Source: JAFGIN01 sp050301235 (GTDB lineage Bacteria > Fibrobacterota > Chitinivibrionia > Chitinivibrionales > Chitinispirillaceae). From it: a stretch of 54,677 nucleotides of DNA. Numbering within the stretch: position 1 is the first letter of the stretch; each line of letters starts with the position of its first letter. Below are positions 35,090-43,718 of this stretch, piece after piece. The position numbers and the translations under genes were made by a program. Location: positions 1 through 54,677 of the forward strand of contig JBNKZD010000303.1 in assembly GCA_050301235.1 (NCBI GenBank), in the 5' to 3' direction. A model generated the notes under the pieces. The model saw nothing but the letters and a program-made list of their open reading frames with translations. It ran no database searches and was not told the origin of the DNA.

Positions 35090-38000
35090 CTATTCGGATT
35101 CAGTAACCCGTGCTGGTACACGATTTGATAAAAAATCAAGTATTCTTATAACTGATGCAGCTTCCTGGGAATCAAAGATATAAGAGATCCTTATACTGCT
35201 GCAATTGATTTTTTTAAGTTTTTTTATTGATTGGATATCAAAATCATCCGGAGTAAACTCAACCGTACCTTTTTTGAAATCATTTAAAAATGCTGGAAAT
35301 GCCCATTTTCCACGCCAGGTCTTAACAGCAATAAATGATGGGAATATCACTTTAAGAGAAACATTCCCGCAACTTGATGGTTTGTAAGTAAAATCAAAAT
35401 TTTCGTTGCTATTGAAATTTTCCAGTACCCCATCCCCATCACTGCACTCCAGACGCAGTATCGTCTCATAAGGCTCTTCACTGATTTCATTATTAGTTGA
35501 GAATGGCACGGTCTGCATTGTAATCGTATAAATATCCCGCAATTCGTACTGAAATCCTTTATTTACAAAACTTATAAATTCATCGGTAACCGGCAATGCA
35601 CCATTAGTACCATTCATCAACTTTATATAGCCATCTGCACCGATATTCATAAACGGAGTTATGCGTGGATCAGCACAAAATTTTCTAACAAGCCCGGAAT
35701 CCTGAGCAAAAAGCAGATCTGCATGTGAATCTTTTTCATGCTGGGATATTTTTGACAATACATCGGTACCCCATATTTCTTCAATGTGCCTGCAGGCTTC
35801 CTTGTAAGCAATACTCTGTACAATCTGGAATGGTCCATCCAGCAGACTCCAGACTACATCATCTGCAGACGCTCCAAAGAGCCGCTGTTTGAGCATTGAA
35901 GAAGCATCAAAAAGATTTGTATAGTAGCGTGCAGTGGAATCCTTCTTATCAAACAAGCCTCTTGCGAACAGTCCTGGACCGTCTGGTTTGTTCAAAAACG
36001 CTCCCATTGAAGAAAGTTCCTGCTTATATGCAGTCCATTGTGGAAATGCCTGTTCTATCTTGCTTCTTCGAATATTGTCATATTCATCATTGATATCTTT
36101 GACGGAATTTGTAAGCTTTCCGGTAAACCCGGTGATAGAGTTGATAATTTTTCTGACAAATGATCTGGTGCTGTCATTGATTTCCTTCTTAACAGTATAC
36201 CGTTCAACATCCCTTAAAAGTACTACCTGGGAACTCCATCCCGGAATTCTATCGCTGGTTTCAACTGTATCGTATTGTGCTGCACTCTGACGAATAAATC
36301 TGATAAAAGGATCATCCCCGGAAGAGAGCTGCCTGAAAAAGCGGGTATAATTTCCCGGATTCATTGAAGCATCTATTGCAGGAACAAAATCAGCAGTCAT
36401 CATGTACCACTGAGAATAGTACTGTTCCCAGTACCAGGGATAAAACTGCCGTGTATATTCTCTGTAAATTTTCTTTTTTGTTGAGTCTGCGAATGCTGAA
36501 TCAATATGATCGAGAAATCGATGAATTCTGGAAAAGCCTTCAAGTGTAAATGCCCCAACTACAGTAATACGCAATCCGGCAGAATCAATTCCGTTTTCCC
36601 CGGAAATGTTATTTCTGAAAGCATCAGACCAGAACTGTTTCATAGAAACATCATCAACCTTATGAATGACATAGTCCGTACACCATTTCAGATCACTTCC
36701 TTTGTCATTAATGACTTGGGACAACAAAGCATATACTGACCTGTTCAGTGAAACAGTTGCGATTGTATCGCGCCACTTCAGCCAATCGTAAAGAAAATCA
36801 GCATGCAGCAATTTATCTTCTGAAAAGCATGGCAACCGCACCGAAGAAGCCTGAATATTTTCCGCAATTTTTCCAAGAGCATCAAACGACTTACCTGTAT
36901 TCTCCAGTGAAGAGAGGAAGGAAATTACCCCTGTCACAGAATCAATCTGCATATCGTTGCTGACGCCATCAATATATTGAGATGTTGACTGCATTACTGC
37001 TGAAATATATTTCTGCTCATATTCTTTAGCGTAAAATGATTTCAAACCAAGTTCCATTTTCTTTCCCTGAGAAAACCCGGTTCGTAAAAAAGGTAAGGTA
37101 AAATTCCCGTTTTCAACCGTATGAGCGCTGGACCGCAGAATTTCTATTTTCCTTGCTGGTGACAATCCGGAAAGGACACATTGATCCTTAACATTTTTCA
37201 GTATCTCGTGGATATTACCATATGAAAAATAAACCAGCAGTGACACGCATCCCCATAACAAAATCCAGCTTGCAACAGCAATTTTTAAAGCCAGAGTGAC
37301 TTTCTGGCGATATTGTGGAATATACCAGTGAAAATGTCTGTCGGAAGGGAGAATGCGTGAAAAAAAGTCCTTTAAGAAAAGTCCTCCGGAAAGTAGATTG
37401 TCAGTTTCGGTTTCATCAGGAACACCCTGTTCTATCTTCTGAAGCGAACTCGAAAAATACAATCCCCTGAACACAGGTGTAACATGGTACATACTGTAAG
37501 CAAAAAGTGATGAACAGAATGTTGACAGCTTATCATTCAGTTCAAGAAATCGTTGTGGAAAAACAAGCACTTCAGCTTCAGGGCGCTGCTTATTATGCAG
37601 CATGACAAACTGAAGCTGCTTGAGATTATCACCGATATGGTTCATCGCTGTGCTGCACAGTTCAGCAGAAAATGCATTATTGCGGTCGTTGCACCACCCC
37701 ATCGCCTGACCCAGCTTACTCCGTGGTAGAGCTCTGAAAAATTCAGGCATACCGAAAATCAGATCCATTTTCGTTATCATGATATACACAGGAATCGCCG
37801 ACCCCAGGATCCGCATTACCTGATCGATCCTTGCGCGAATCTGTTCCCCGCGCTCTTTAAGTTCCTGTGCACTGCACTTTGTCAGAGCGTCAGCCGCAAT
37901 AGCTGCAACAATTCCATTTACCGGTTCTTTTTTTCTGAATGAAGCAAGGTTTTTAAGAAACGCTTCCCATTCCTGATTATCTCTGTCAACCTCGATCGGA

Positions 38001-38527
38001 ACGGTATATCGACCGGCAGTATCAAGGACAATAGCTTCATTAAAAAACCACCAGTCACAATTTTTCGTTCCGGGCAGCCCCTCGCTCGAATTCATTGAAG
38101 AAAGTTTGGAGGTCAGACCGGAATGTTTAAGAAGTGAAGTCTTCCCAGTCCCCGATTCACCTATTACCAGATACCACGGCAGAACATACAGGGGGTTTCC
38201 ATAGGATCGAAGGGTTGAATTACGTATTTTCCTTATTGCATCAGTCCACACCTGTTCAATCTGCTCATTTTTGTTTCCAGAACTTCTCACCCCTCCGACA
38301 TCGTCACTCTTTTTTCGAGAAATTACCCGTTCAATAAAAGAATTTACCTTTTTACGAATAAGTAATTTTCTGAATAGCATTACAAAAAGGAAAAGTAGAA
38401 ATACTGTACCTGCAGCAATAAGAAATGGTACTCTAAGAACCTGACCAGGAATAAAAGCAAGAACAACACACAGAAGTGCTACTAATATCAAAAATAGTAA
38501 AAGTAGAAAAAATAACAACTTTTTCAT
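35090..38527 (-). CDS. tssM: T6SS inner-membrane scaffold TssM (IcmF-like)
   Basis: 1145 residues. Two N-terminal membrane helices (about 3-26 and 31-50) precede a cytoplasmic NTPase-like domain with Walker A GESGTGKTS at 123-131 and VLDTAGRY as the Walker B region. A third membrane helix lies near 425, followed by the long periplasmic domain that binds the lipoprotein TssJ. The intact Walker A suggests nucleotide binding; some TssM proteins lack it. The ATG overlaps the last base of the tssL stop (TAATG), implying coupled translation. The length is typical. Confidence 0.94.
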   Translation of the reverse strand: MKKLLFFLLLLFLILVALLCVVLAFIPGQVLRVPFLIAAGTVFLLFLFVMLFRKLLIRKKVNSFIERVISRKKSDDVGGVRSSGNKNEQIEQVWTDAIRKIRNSTLRSYGNPLYVLPWYLVIGESGTGKTSLLKHSGLTSKLSSMNSSEGLPGTKNCDWWFFNEAIVLDTAGRYTVPIEVDRDNQEWEAFLKNLASFRKKEPVNGIVAAIAADALTKCSAQELKERGEQIRARIDQVMRILGSAIPVYIMITKMDLIFGMPEFFRALPRSKLGQAMGWCNDRNNAFSAELCSTAMNHIGDNLKQLQFVMLHNKQRPEAEVLVFPQRFLELNDKLSTFCSSLFAYSMYHVTPVFRGLYFSSSLQKIEQGVPDETETDNLLSGGLFLKDFFSRILPSDRHFHWYIPQYRQKVTLALKIAVASWILLWGCVSLLVYFSYGNIHEILKNVKDQCVLSGLSPARKIEILRSSAHTVENGNFTLPFLRTGFSQGKKMELGLKSFYAKEYEQKYISAVMQSTSQYIDGVSNDMQIDSVTGVISFLSSLENTGKSFDALGKIAENIQASSVRLPCFSEDKLLHADFLYDWLKWRDTIATVSLNRSVYALLSQVINDKGSDLKWCTDYVIHKVDDVSMKQFWSDAFRNNISGENGIDSAGLRITVVGAFTLEGFSRIHRFLDHIDSAFADSTKKKIYREYTRQFYPWYWEQYYSQWYMMTADFVPAIDASMNPGNYTRFFRQLSSGDDPFIRFIRQSAAQYDTVETSDRIPGWSSQVVLLRDVERYTVKKEINDSTRSFVRKIINSITGFTGKLTNSVKDINDEYDNIRRSKIEQAFPQWTAYKQELSSMGAFLNKPDGPGLFARGLFDKKDSTARYYTNLFDASSMLKQRLFGASADDVVWSLLDGPFQIVQSIAYKEACRHIEEIWGTDVLSKISQHEKDSHADLLFAQDSGLVRKFCADPRITPFMNIGADGYIKLMNGTNGALPVTDEFISFVNKGFQYELRDIYTITMQTVPFSTNNEISEEPYETILRLECSDGDGVLENFNSNENFDFTYKPSSCGNVSLKVIFPSFIAVKTWRGKWAFPAFLNDFKKGTVEFTPDDFDIQSIKKLKKINCSSIRISYIFDSQEAASVIRILDFLSNRVPARVTESE

Positions 38528-39201
38528 TAATTTAAATTGCCCGAAATATGTTCAATGCAGTACTTCATCAATCCGGTAAGATCAGAATTACATGCAGTAT
38601 ACAGTAACATGAAAAGAATAACCGGTCCTGCAGTCAATAGAATAAGGTACAGCAGCCGAAACTGGTACCGTTTTCCATCATTTACCTTTGCACCACCTCT
38701 GTAAGCACAGGGGAAAAGTATCGATGGTGACACAGAACTCTTATCAATCTGTAGTAATTGCATTGTCTTATTGATAATTTTGCTCAGGATCCCACTGTCT
38801 TCCTGGCGATAGTATGAACCTTTGAATCCAAGACTCAGGCAGATATCATAAATTTCCCGTATCTGGTTATCTTCACTCTGTAATTGCTCAAGATTATTGA
38901 AAAACTCAACACCGCCATTAGACGTTTTAAAATAAATACGCTGCAGCGTGTCTTTACACCAGAGCGATTTATCTTTCCAGTCTGATAAAAGAATTGCCTC
39001 ATCGACCCAGACAGCTACAGCAAAAAACGATCTTCGCCAGATCGATTCTTCAATCCCACTGCTTTGTGCTCCATTTTCTGATGCTGTAACCATCTCCGCA
39101 TATTTCTGACGCATGGTGGCAAAAGAAAACTGTTGAAAACCATAGGGCTCATTAACAAGTGTGAAATAGATCAAATCAATAAATGTATCTGTCAGTGTCA
39201 T
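38527..39201 (-). CDS. tssL: T6SS inner-membrane protein TssL (DotU-like)
   Basis: 224 residues. The cytoplasmic hook domain is DotU-like (FAVAVWVDEAILLSDW near 56-71, then FFNNLEQL and EIYDICLSLGFKGSYY), and one C-terminal membrane helix sits at about 183-203. It has no OmpA/peptidoglycan-binding extension, so anchoring must come from another protein. TssL joins TssM and TssK in the membrane complex. It lies 16 bases after tssK and overlaps tssM by one base. The start has only a weak ribosome site. Confidence 0.92.
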   Translation of the reverse strand: MTLTDTFIDLIYFTLVNEPYGFQQFSFATMRQKYAEMVTASENGAQSSGIEESIWRRSFFAVAVWVDEAILLSDWKDKSLWCKDTLQRIYFKTSNGGVEFFNNLEQLQSEDNQIREIYDICLSLGFKGSYYRQEDSGILSKIINKTMQLLQIDKSSVSPSILFPCAYRGGAKVNDGKRYQFRLLYLILLTAGPVILFMLLYTACNSDLTGLMKYCIEHISGNLN

Positions 39202-39217
39202 TTTTTACTTGTACCAT

Positions 39218-40606
39218 TCAGGAACGTATAACAATCAATTCAAAAGAGGTATCTGAAGACGCATGGTCCCAGTAAATACACATTGAACGGCTTTTTTGAA
39301 TCTCATTCCATTGTTCATGCAGATGATCAACACGAAAGCAGTGCGTATCACTGCGGCGCGGAATCCCTGGGGGTGGATTTTTTACATAGTTAACTTTCAA
39401 CCCGGGCAGTGAACGGCTCACCAGATCGGTTATTGTCTGAGAACTTCCAATCTTGATGGAATCGTTTACTGAAGAAAGTATCCGTTCCAGTTTTACCGAT
39501 GTGCATACCTGTAAATAAAAATGAGAAGAATGCTCAAAGATACTCAGTGGTAAAACAGCACTGTACCCACCATCAGCATCGTGATTAAAAGAAATGGTAT
39601 TCTCGGGACCTGTCATAAGCGACCTGAGCAGTGTCGCAATAATCTCTGCAGCCTGATTGAAACATCGTTGACCGTCGCTATGATCATAATTATTGAGTAA
39701 CCTGGTTCCATCGGGTAAATCGGCCAGACAACCGTGACGATCGGTGAATGAACTGAGTTCTCCGATTATCTGTCGTAACACTCCAAAAAAATCGAATGGA
39801 TGGCAGGATGGTGAACTTAAAAGATGATACAATAATGGTACATAACGGTTCAAAATCAAAAGCCCCAGCATATAGATGTAATATTCAGCATTACTTTGCA
39901 TGAGGCTTTCTCTTGGTATTTTATATTGTTCAAGTTTTCGTGATGCAGCAAGCAACTGATCGGCAATTGAACGTGCGATTCGGGAAAGTATCGGTGAGGT
40001 TGCAAGACTTAGTGCTGGTGGTGCATAATCAGAATACTGAACAAACCGCTCACCATCATACTCGAGCTGAGCAATCGGGATCGTGCTGTAGTCCCCCAGA
40101 TGTTCAATTTCACTTTCAATAAAGATTTTTACTATATAATCAAGTTTAGCCACAGTACCGGGGTCTGCATACTCATGAAGATCAACAACGTCTTTGCCCG
40201 ATTTATCTGCAACATAACGCACTCCGGCCTGTGCCAGCAGTTCCGGATTCTGTTCTTCAGTAACATTAGCTTTTGTCCGTGACAAACGCTGAATACCGAC
40301 AAAAAGCAGAAATGGTTTATGCGGTTCAAATTTTTTCCTGTCCAGTATTCTCGAAAGAATCACTGCATTTTCGGGCGCTGCCACCCAGGTTCTGTCCGGA
40401 AAAACAAATTCTCCATTATCAATAACTATCACACCATTCTTAAGTTGCTCATCGTTAAAAAGTACGTTGATAACGCCCCAGAACCAGTGTTTCGTGTACA
40501 TATGGAGAGGAGTGGTAAGAGATGAACAGTATAATTCAAACTGTTGAAAATGCTGCGGTTGAAGAAATAACCCCTGGTGCCAGAATAATGGTTTTTCCGG
40601 TTTCAT
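39218..40606 (-). CDS. tssK: T6SS baseplate-membrane connector TssK
   Basis: 462 residues. The N-terminus PLFWHQGLFLQPQHFQQFE is the family hallmark. The shoulder and neck domain follows, with LSRIARSIADQLLAASRKL, and the C-terminal receptor-like domain ends EIQKSRSMCIYW and SFELIVIRS. TssK trimers link the baseplate wedges to TssL/TssM. The ATG overlaps the tssJ stop as ATGA. Length and order are normal. Confidence 0.95.
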   Translation of the reverse strand: MKPEKPLFWHQGLFLQPQHFQQFELYCSSLTTPLHMYTKHWFWGVINVLFNDEQLKNGVIVIDNGEFVFPDRTWVAAPENAVILSRILDRKKFEPHKPFLLFVGIQRLSRTKANVTEEQNPELLAQAGVRYVADKSGKDVVDLHEYADPGTVAKLDYIVKIFIESEIEHLGDYSTIPIAQLEYDGERFVQYSDYAPPALSLATSPILSRIARSIADQLLAASRKLEQYKIPRESLMQSNAEYYIYMLGLLILNRYVPLLYHLLSSPSCHPFDFFGVLRQIIGELSSFTDRHGCLADLPDGTRLLNNYDHSDGQRCFNQAAEIIATLLRSLMTGPENTISFNHDADGGYSAVLPLSIFEHSSHFYLQVCTSVKLERILSSVNDSIKIGSSQTITDLVSRSLPGLKVNYVKNPPPGIPRRSDTHCFRVDHLHEQWNEIQKSRSMCIYWDHASSDTSFELIVIRS

Positions 40607-41190
40607 CGAAATATACTCGTTTCATACATGGTTAAAGGTGTCAATATCAACTGAATTGCAATCTGAGGAACATAGACAATGTCGTAGGGCTTAAGAATTT
40701 TGAGAAACTCCCCGGCTTTCCGCAGTGCGGATTTTTTTTTGGAAACAGTCGGAATCTTGATCAAAGTTGCCGGAACAGGACTACTGTCAGTTCGGTAATA
40801 CCCTGCTACGACTCCTATCCATTTTGCCTGATTCACCCTGTCAATTGAAAGAATACGCGATTCATTTGGATTGATTATCAGCTGCTCATATCCGACAACA
40901 GTAGGATCGAACTTTTTTGCTTTCAGCAGGTTTAAAAGCTCCTGATTACTTTTCTGTCGCTCGATAAAAGCACCATTTTCACTAAGTTGATAGATAACGA
41001 GTTTTACAGTATGCGCGCTACCATCCCAGGAATTGAGTAACTGGTCTGCTCTAATATCAATCTGCAATCCTCTTTCCTGATAAATATACGGATCGGTCTG
41101 CGGTGGAAGAGAACACATGCAGAAGGCAGAGAAAACAAAATATTGCACCAGTTTACCAGTAAAATCAAAAAATGAACTTTTTTTATACAT
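40603..41190 (-). CDS. tssJ: T6SS outer-membrane lipoprotein TssJ
   Basis: 195 residues. A signal peptide with a lipoprotein-type end (SAFCMCS, Cys 24 or 26; the box is not canonical) precedes a transthyretin-like beta-sandwich with LNSWDGSAHTVKLVIYQL, the most conserved TssJ segment. YRTDSSPVPATLIKIP lies in the second sheet. TssJ anchors TssM to the outer membrane. It is the first structural gene of the operon, 15 bases downstream of the RsbW-like gene, and is coupled to tssK. Confidence 0.86.
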   Translation of the reverse strand: MYKKSSFFDFTGKLVQYFVFSAFCMCSLPPQTDPYIYQERGLQIDIRADQLLNSWDGSAHTVKLVIYQLSENGAFIERQKSNQELLNLLKAKKFDPTVVGYEQLIINPNESRILSIDRVNQAKWIGVVAGYYRTDSSPVPATLIKIPTVSKKKSALRKAGEFLKILKPYDIVYVPQIAIQLILTPLTMYETSIFR

Positions 41191-41205
41191 AAGTTATTGA
41201 GATGA

Positions 41206-41631
41206 CTACTTTTTTATAAGTTTCAGAATGTTTTTATTTTCTGAACGTTCATACACTATTGTGTCAAACATCTTTTTTAACAGAAAAATCCCAAGACCAC
41301 CAACACGCCGCTGCTCTACTGGTGCAGTAATATCTGGTAATGGAAGCTGCAGTGGGTTAAAGGCAACACCCGAATCATTAACAATAATAGATAACCGTGC
41401 AGCATTTTCACCTGTACTACATAATATTTCTACTGTTCCTGTGGTGTCAGCCGGATATGCATAGTGTATTATGTTATTAAACACTTCCTCGCTACCCAAC
41501 TGCACATCATAACATTCCTGCCTGGATAAACCGGCTATCCGAGCATGTCGACTGACAAAATCTATCATACTATCCAGGTTTTCCTGAATTGCATCAGTGT
41601 AAAATGATTGAGGGGCAACTTCTTCATCCAT
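41206..41631 (-). CDS. RsbW-like anti-sigma/switch-protein kinase (HATPase_c_2)
   Basis: 141 residues. The GHKL ATP-binding fold is visible as LGSEEVFNNIIHYAYP (N-box, with Glu and Asn for catalysis and Mg), VNDSGVAFNP (G1 box) and RRVGGLGIFLLKKMFD (G2 box). RsbW-type kinases phosphorylate a STAS antagonist on Ser and bind a second partner, often a sigma factor. The gene is 13 bases behind the STAS gene and 15 bases before tssJ on the same strand, so the pair appears to lead the T6SS operon. The likely outcome is post-translational or transcriptional control of the T6SS; the target is unknown. Confidence 0.9.
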   Translation of the reverse strand: MDEEVAPQSFYTDAIQENLDSMIDFVSRHARIAGLSRQECYDVQLGSEEVFNNIIHYAYPADTTGTVEILCSTGENAARLSIIVNDSGVAFNPLQLPLPDITAPVEQRRVGGLGIFLLKKMFDTIVYERSENKNILKLIKK

Positions 41632-41644
41632 AGGAATACGAATC

Positions 41645-41956
41645 TCAGGTAAGTTTTAAAAATGATTCAAATCCAGCCATATTTATGACACGTGAAACAG
41701 CTTCCTGCGCACCAAGTACTTCGACTTCACCATCCGGTACCACTTTCTGCTTGGAAAAAATAAATGGTCGTAAACCAGCAGATGAAACATACTCCAGTCC
41801 CCGACAATCGTAAATTACCCTTTTAAAACCTTTCCCAATACACTTTTGCAGCTCATCCATAAGGGGTGTTGTATTATTTGCATCAAGTCGTGCACAAAGA
41901 ATAATCGTAACAGTGTCCCCCACCGTTTTTATTGAAAATGTGTTCATGAATTCCAT
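41645..41956 (-). CDS. RsbV-like STAS anti-anti-sigma/switch protein
   Basis: 103 residues. Classic STAS fold with the phosphorylation loop LEYVSSAGLRPF (Ser near residue 59-60), preceded by VIYDCRGL. It should be phosphorylated by the adjacent RsbW-like kinase and dephosphorylated by a SpoIIE-type phosphatase, for which the 5TM-SpoIIE protein at 30394-31815 is the only candidate here. The ATG at 41956 or the one three codons later (41947) could be used; both have GGAA-like words upstream. It is the first gene of the minus-strand operon. Confidence 0.9.
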   Translation of the reverse strand: MEFMNTFSIKTVGDTVTIILCARLDANNTTPLMDELQKCIGKGFKRVIYDCRGLEYVSSAGLRPFIFSKQKVVPDGEVEVLGAQEAVSRVINMAGFESFLKLT

Positions 41957-42366
41957 TTCCGGCTGGAATTTTTCATTTCAGCCATATCAAAAAGTAGGTT
42001 TGATTGATTTTAATAATGAATATATATAATTTGATCGCATGAGCAAATATACCGGAAGAGAATTCACCATTTTTTTTAACTTGTTAAATTTTTAAATTCG
42101 CTGCAGGATTCTTTTTAACTGCGAATGTTAGATTCCCCTCTATTATTTGTTATTAAATGGATGAACCATACCAGATATTTACCTCACAAAATAAAAACAG
42201 ATACATTTTTGCCTTTTCTATGTTTTTACGTTACAAAACTGATAAAAAAAATGGAAATGTTCACTTTTTAATTGTTTCATCTTTTATTTTGTTAGAGTGC
42301 CTTTTTAAAGATTGAAATAAAGTCACATCACATACGAAGTAATACCCGAGGAGAGGAGATATATTC
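41957..42366. other. AT-rich divergent spacer between the T6SS operon and rpoD-like gene
   Basis: 410 bases with no open frame of note. It must hold the promoters for the STAS-led operon (leftward) and the sigma gene (rightward). A TATAAT word (42025-42030) with TTGATT 15 bases upstream is the best rightward match but is poorly spaced. No operator-like palindrome was recognised. Confidence 0.5.
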
Positions 42367-43215
42367 ATGGAAAAAAGAATGATAATCCCTGATGAAACAT
42401 CGCTGGAGCTTTATCTGAAGGAGATCAGCCGAAATCAGGCATTACCTGCAGAAGAAGAAGCTCAGCTGGCGGTGAGAATCAAGGTTGGGGATAAAAAGGC
42501 ACTGGAAAAACTGATCAAAGCAAACCTGAGATTTGTTGTCAGTGTTGCGCGAAATTACCAGAATCAGGGATTACCTCTGGGTGAACTTATCAGCGAAGGC
42601 AACCTTGGGCTGATTCAGGCCGCAAAACGGTTTGATGAAAAACGTAATTTTAAATTTATCTCCTATGCTGTATGGTGGATCAGACAGGCAATTTTAAGAG
42701 CCCTGGCAGATCGTTCACGTATCACACGAGTTCCATTGAACCGTATCGGTATAATTCATAAAGTAGGAAGAACCCAAAGCAGACTCGAACAGAAATTCCG
42801 CCGCATGCCTACCATGGAGGAGATTGCACAAGAACTGGGTCTCGCTGAAAGTGATGTCCTCGAAATTCAAAAAATTGGAAACCGTTATCTCTCACTGGAC
42901 ACTCCGGTTCAGGCTGATGACAGCTCCGAACTTATCGATCTTCTTCAGGATGAAAATCAGGAGATGCCCGATACCAGACTTATTGAGATGTCGATGCAGG
43001 AAGGGGTCAACAAAATTCTTGATACCCTGAACGACAGAGAAAAAAAGGTATTGAAGCTCTATTTCGGTGTTGGAGAGGATACGCCTCACACTTTAGATGA
43101 AATTGGAAAACGGCTGCATCTCACCAGAGAACGAGTTCGACAGATCAAGGAAAAAGCAATTCATCGGCTTAAAAACTCTTATCGGAGCCGCTGTCTTAAG
43201 GTTTTTACCGACTGA
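42367..43215 (+). CDS. RpoD-like sigma-70 family factor (short, no region 1.1)
   Basis: 282 residues covering sigma regions 1.2-4.2 only. Region 1.2 reads SLELYLKEISRNQALPAEEEAQLA. Region 2 holds FVVSVARNYQNQGLPLGELISEGNLGL and the -10 recognition helix FKFISYAVWWIRQAILRAL (in pieces). Region 4 has the -35 helix-turn-helix TLDEIGKRLHLTRERVRQI. Absence of region 1.1 and compact size are normal for housekeeping sigma in Bacteroidetes/Fibrobacteres-like bacteria, and also for group 2 factors, so either is possible. GAGGAGAGGAG precedes the ATG. A strong terminator follows. It is divergent from the RsbVW-T6SS operon. Confidence 0.9.
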   Translation: MEKRMIIPDETSLELYLKEISRNQALPAEEEAQLAVRIKVGDKKALEKLIKANLRFVVSVARNYQNQGLPLGELISEGNLGLIQAAKRFDEKRNFKFISYAVWWIRQAILRALADRSRITRVPLNRIGIIHKVGRTQSRLEQKFRRMPTMEEIAQELGLAESDVLEIQKIGNRYLSLDTPVQADDSSELIDLLQDENQEMPDTRLIEMSMQEGVNKILDTLNDREKKVLKLYFGVGEDTPHTLDEIGKRLHLTRERVRQIKEKAIHRLKNSYRSRCLKVFTD

Positions 43216-43237
43216 TTATTCACAATAATAGAAATTG

Positions 43238-43273
43238 AAAAGGGAGGAAATGATCATTTCCTCCCTTTTTTTT
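43238..43273 (+). terminator. Strong rho-independent terminator after the sigma gene
   Basis: GGGAGGAAATGATCATTTCC and its continuation form a perfect 12-pair palindrome (43242-43265), flanked by four A and eight T. It lies 23 bases past the stop codon and is AT-symmetrical, so it may also stop the opposing small transcript. Confidence 0.92.
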
Positions 43274-43295
43274 CAGCTTACCGTTGATTAAAAAA

Positions 43296-43442
43296 TCAGT
43301 GATTTTTGATATGAATGTGACTGGGCATCGGCCTGCTGTTTGAATGAAATTGAAAATCATCGTAAGACCGAAACATCCTGATAACCCACGCAACTACTAT
43401 AGCTGCGATCACAAAATAACTGAGGATAAGTACTGTAAACAT
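43296..43442 (-). CDS. Small membrane protein, 48 residues
   Basis: ATG at 43442, with a run of five G about ten bases upstream. One membrane helix (about residues 3-24, FTVLILSYFVIAAIVVAWVI) is followed by a positively charged, His-rich tail (FHSNSRPMPSHIHIKNH). It fits a genuine small inner-membrane protein oriented N-out/C-in. It ends 23 bases before the palindromic terminator and converges with the sigma gene. No family recognised. Confidence 0.5.
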   Translation of the reverse strand: MFTVLILSYFVIAAIVVAWVIRMFRSYDDFQFHSNSRPMPSHIHIKNH

Positions 43443-43515
43443 AATATTGTAGCCCCCTGCTGCTTAAATGATACAACTCAAAGAGAGCATTTTTCAACAA
43501 AGAGATTTGTGAAAG

Positions 43516-43636
43516 GATTCGGGGGGCGAGTGTCGAGGGGAAGAGTGTTGAATGTCGGGTGATAAGTGATAAGCATCGAGTGACTAGTGAAAGGAATTTT
43601 GAACTCCTGAACGTTTGAACTCTGAACTCTGAACGA
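43516..43636. repeat. Intergenic GTTCA-type mosaic element
   Basis: Contains GAGTGTCGAGGGG (43528-43540), close to the GAGTGACGAGGGG at 12605-12617. It ends with GAAC-TCTGAAC-TCTGAAC (43617-43634), the reverse complement of the GGGTTCA/GTTCAGA words found at 10193 and 12565. It is the same family as the island at 12565-13050 but shorter and without the GC-rich core. Confidence 0.65.
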
Positions 43637-43718
43637 TTATTACAAATTCCCTTAGACATAACGGCATCGAAAAGTTATTTTCACTATATACTATATATAT
43701 AGCAGGTGATGGAATATT

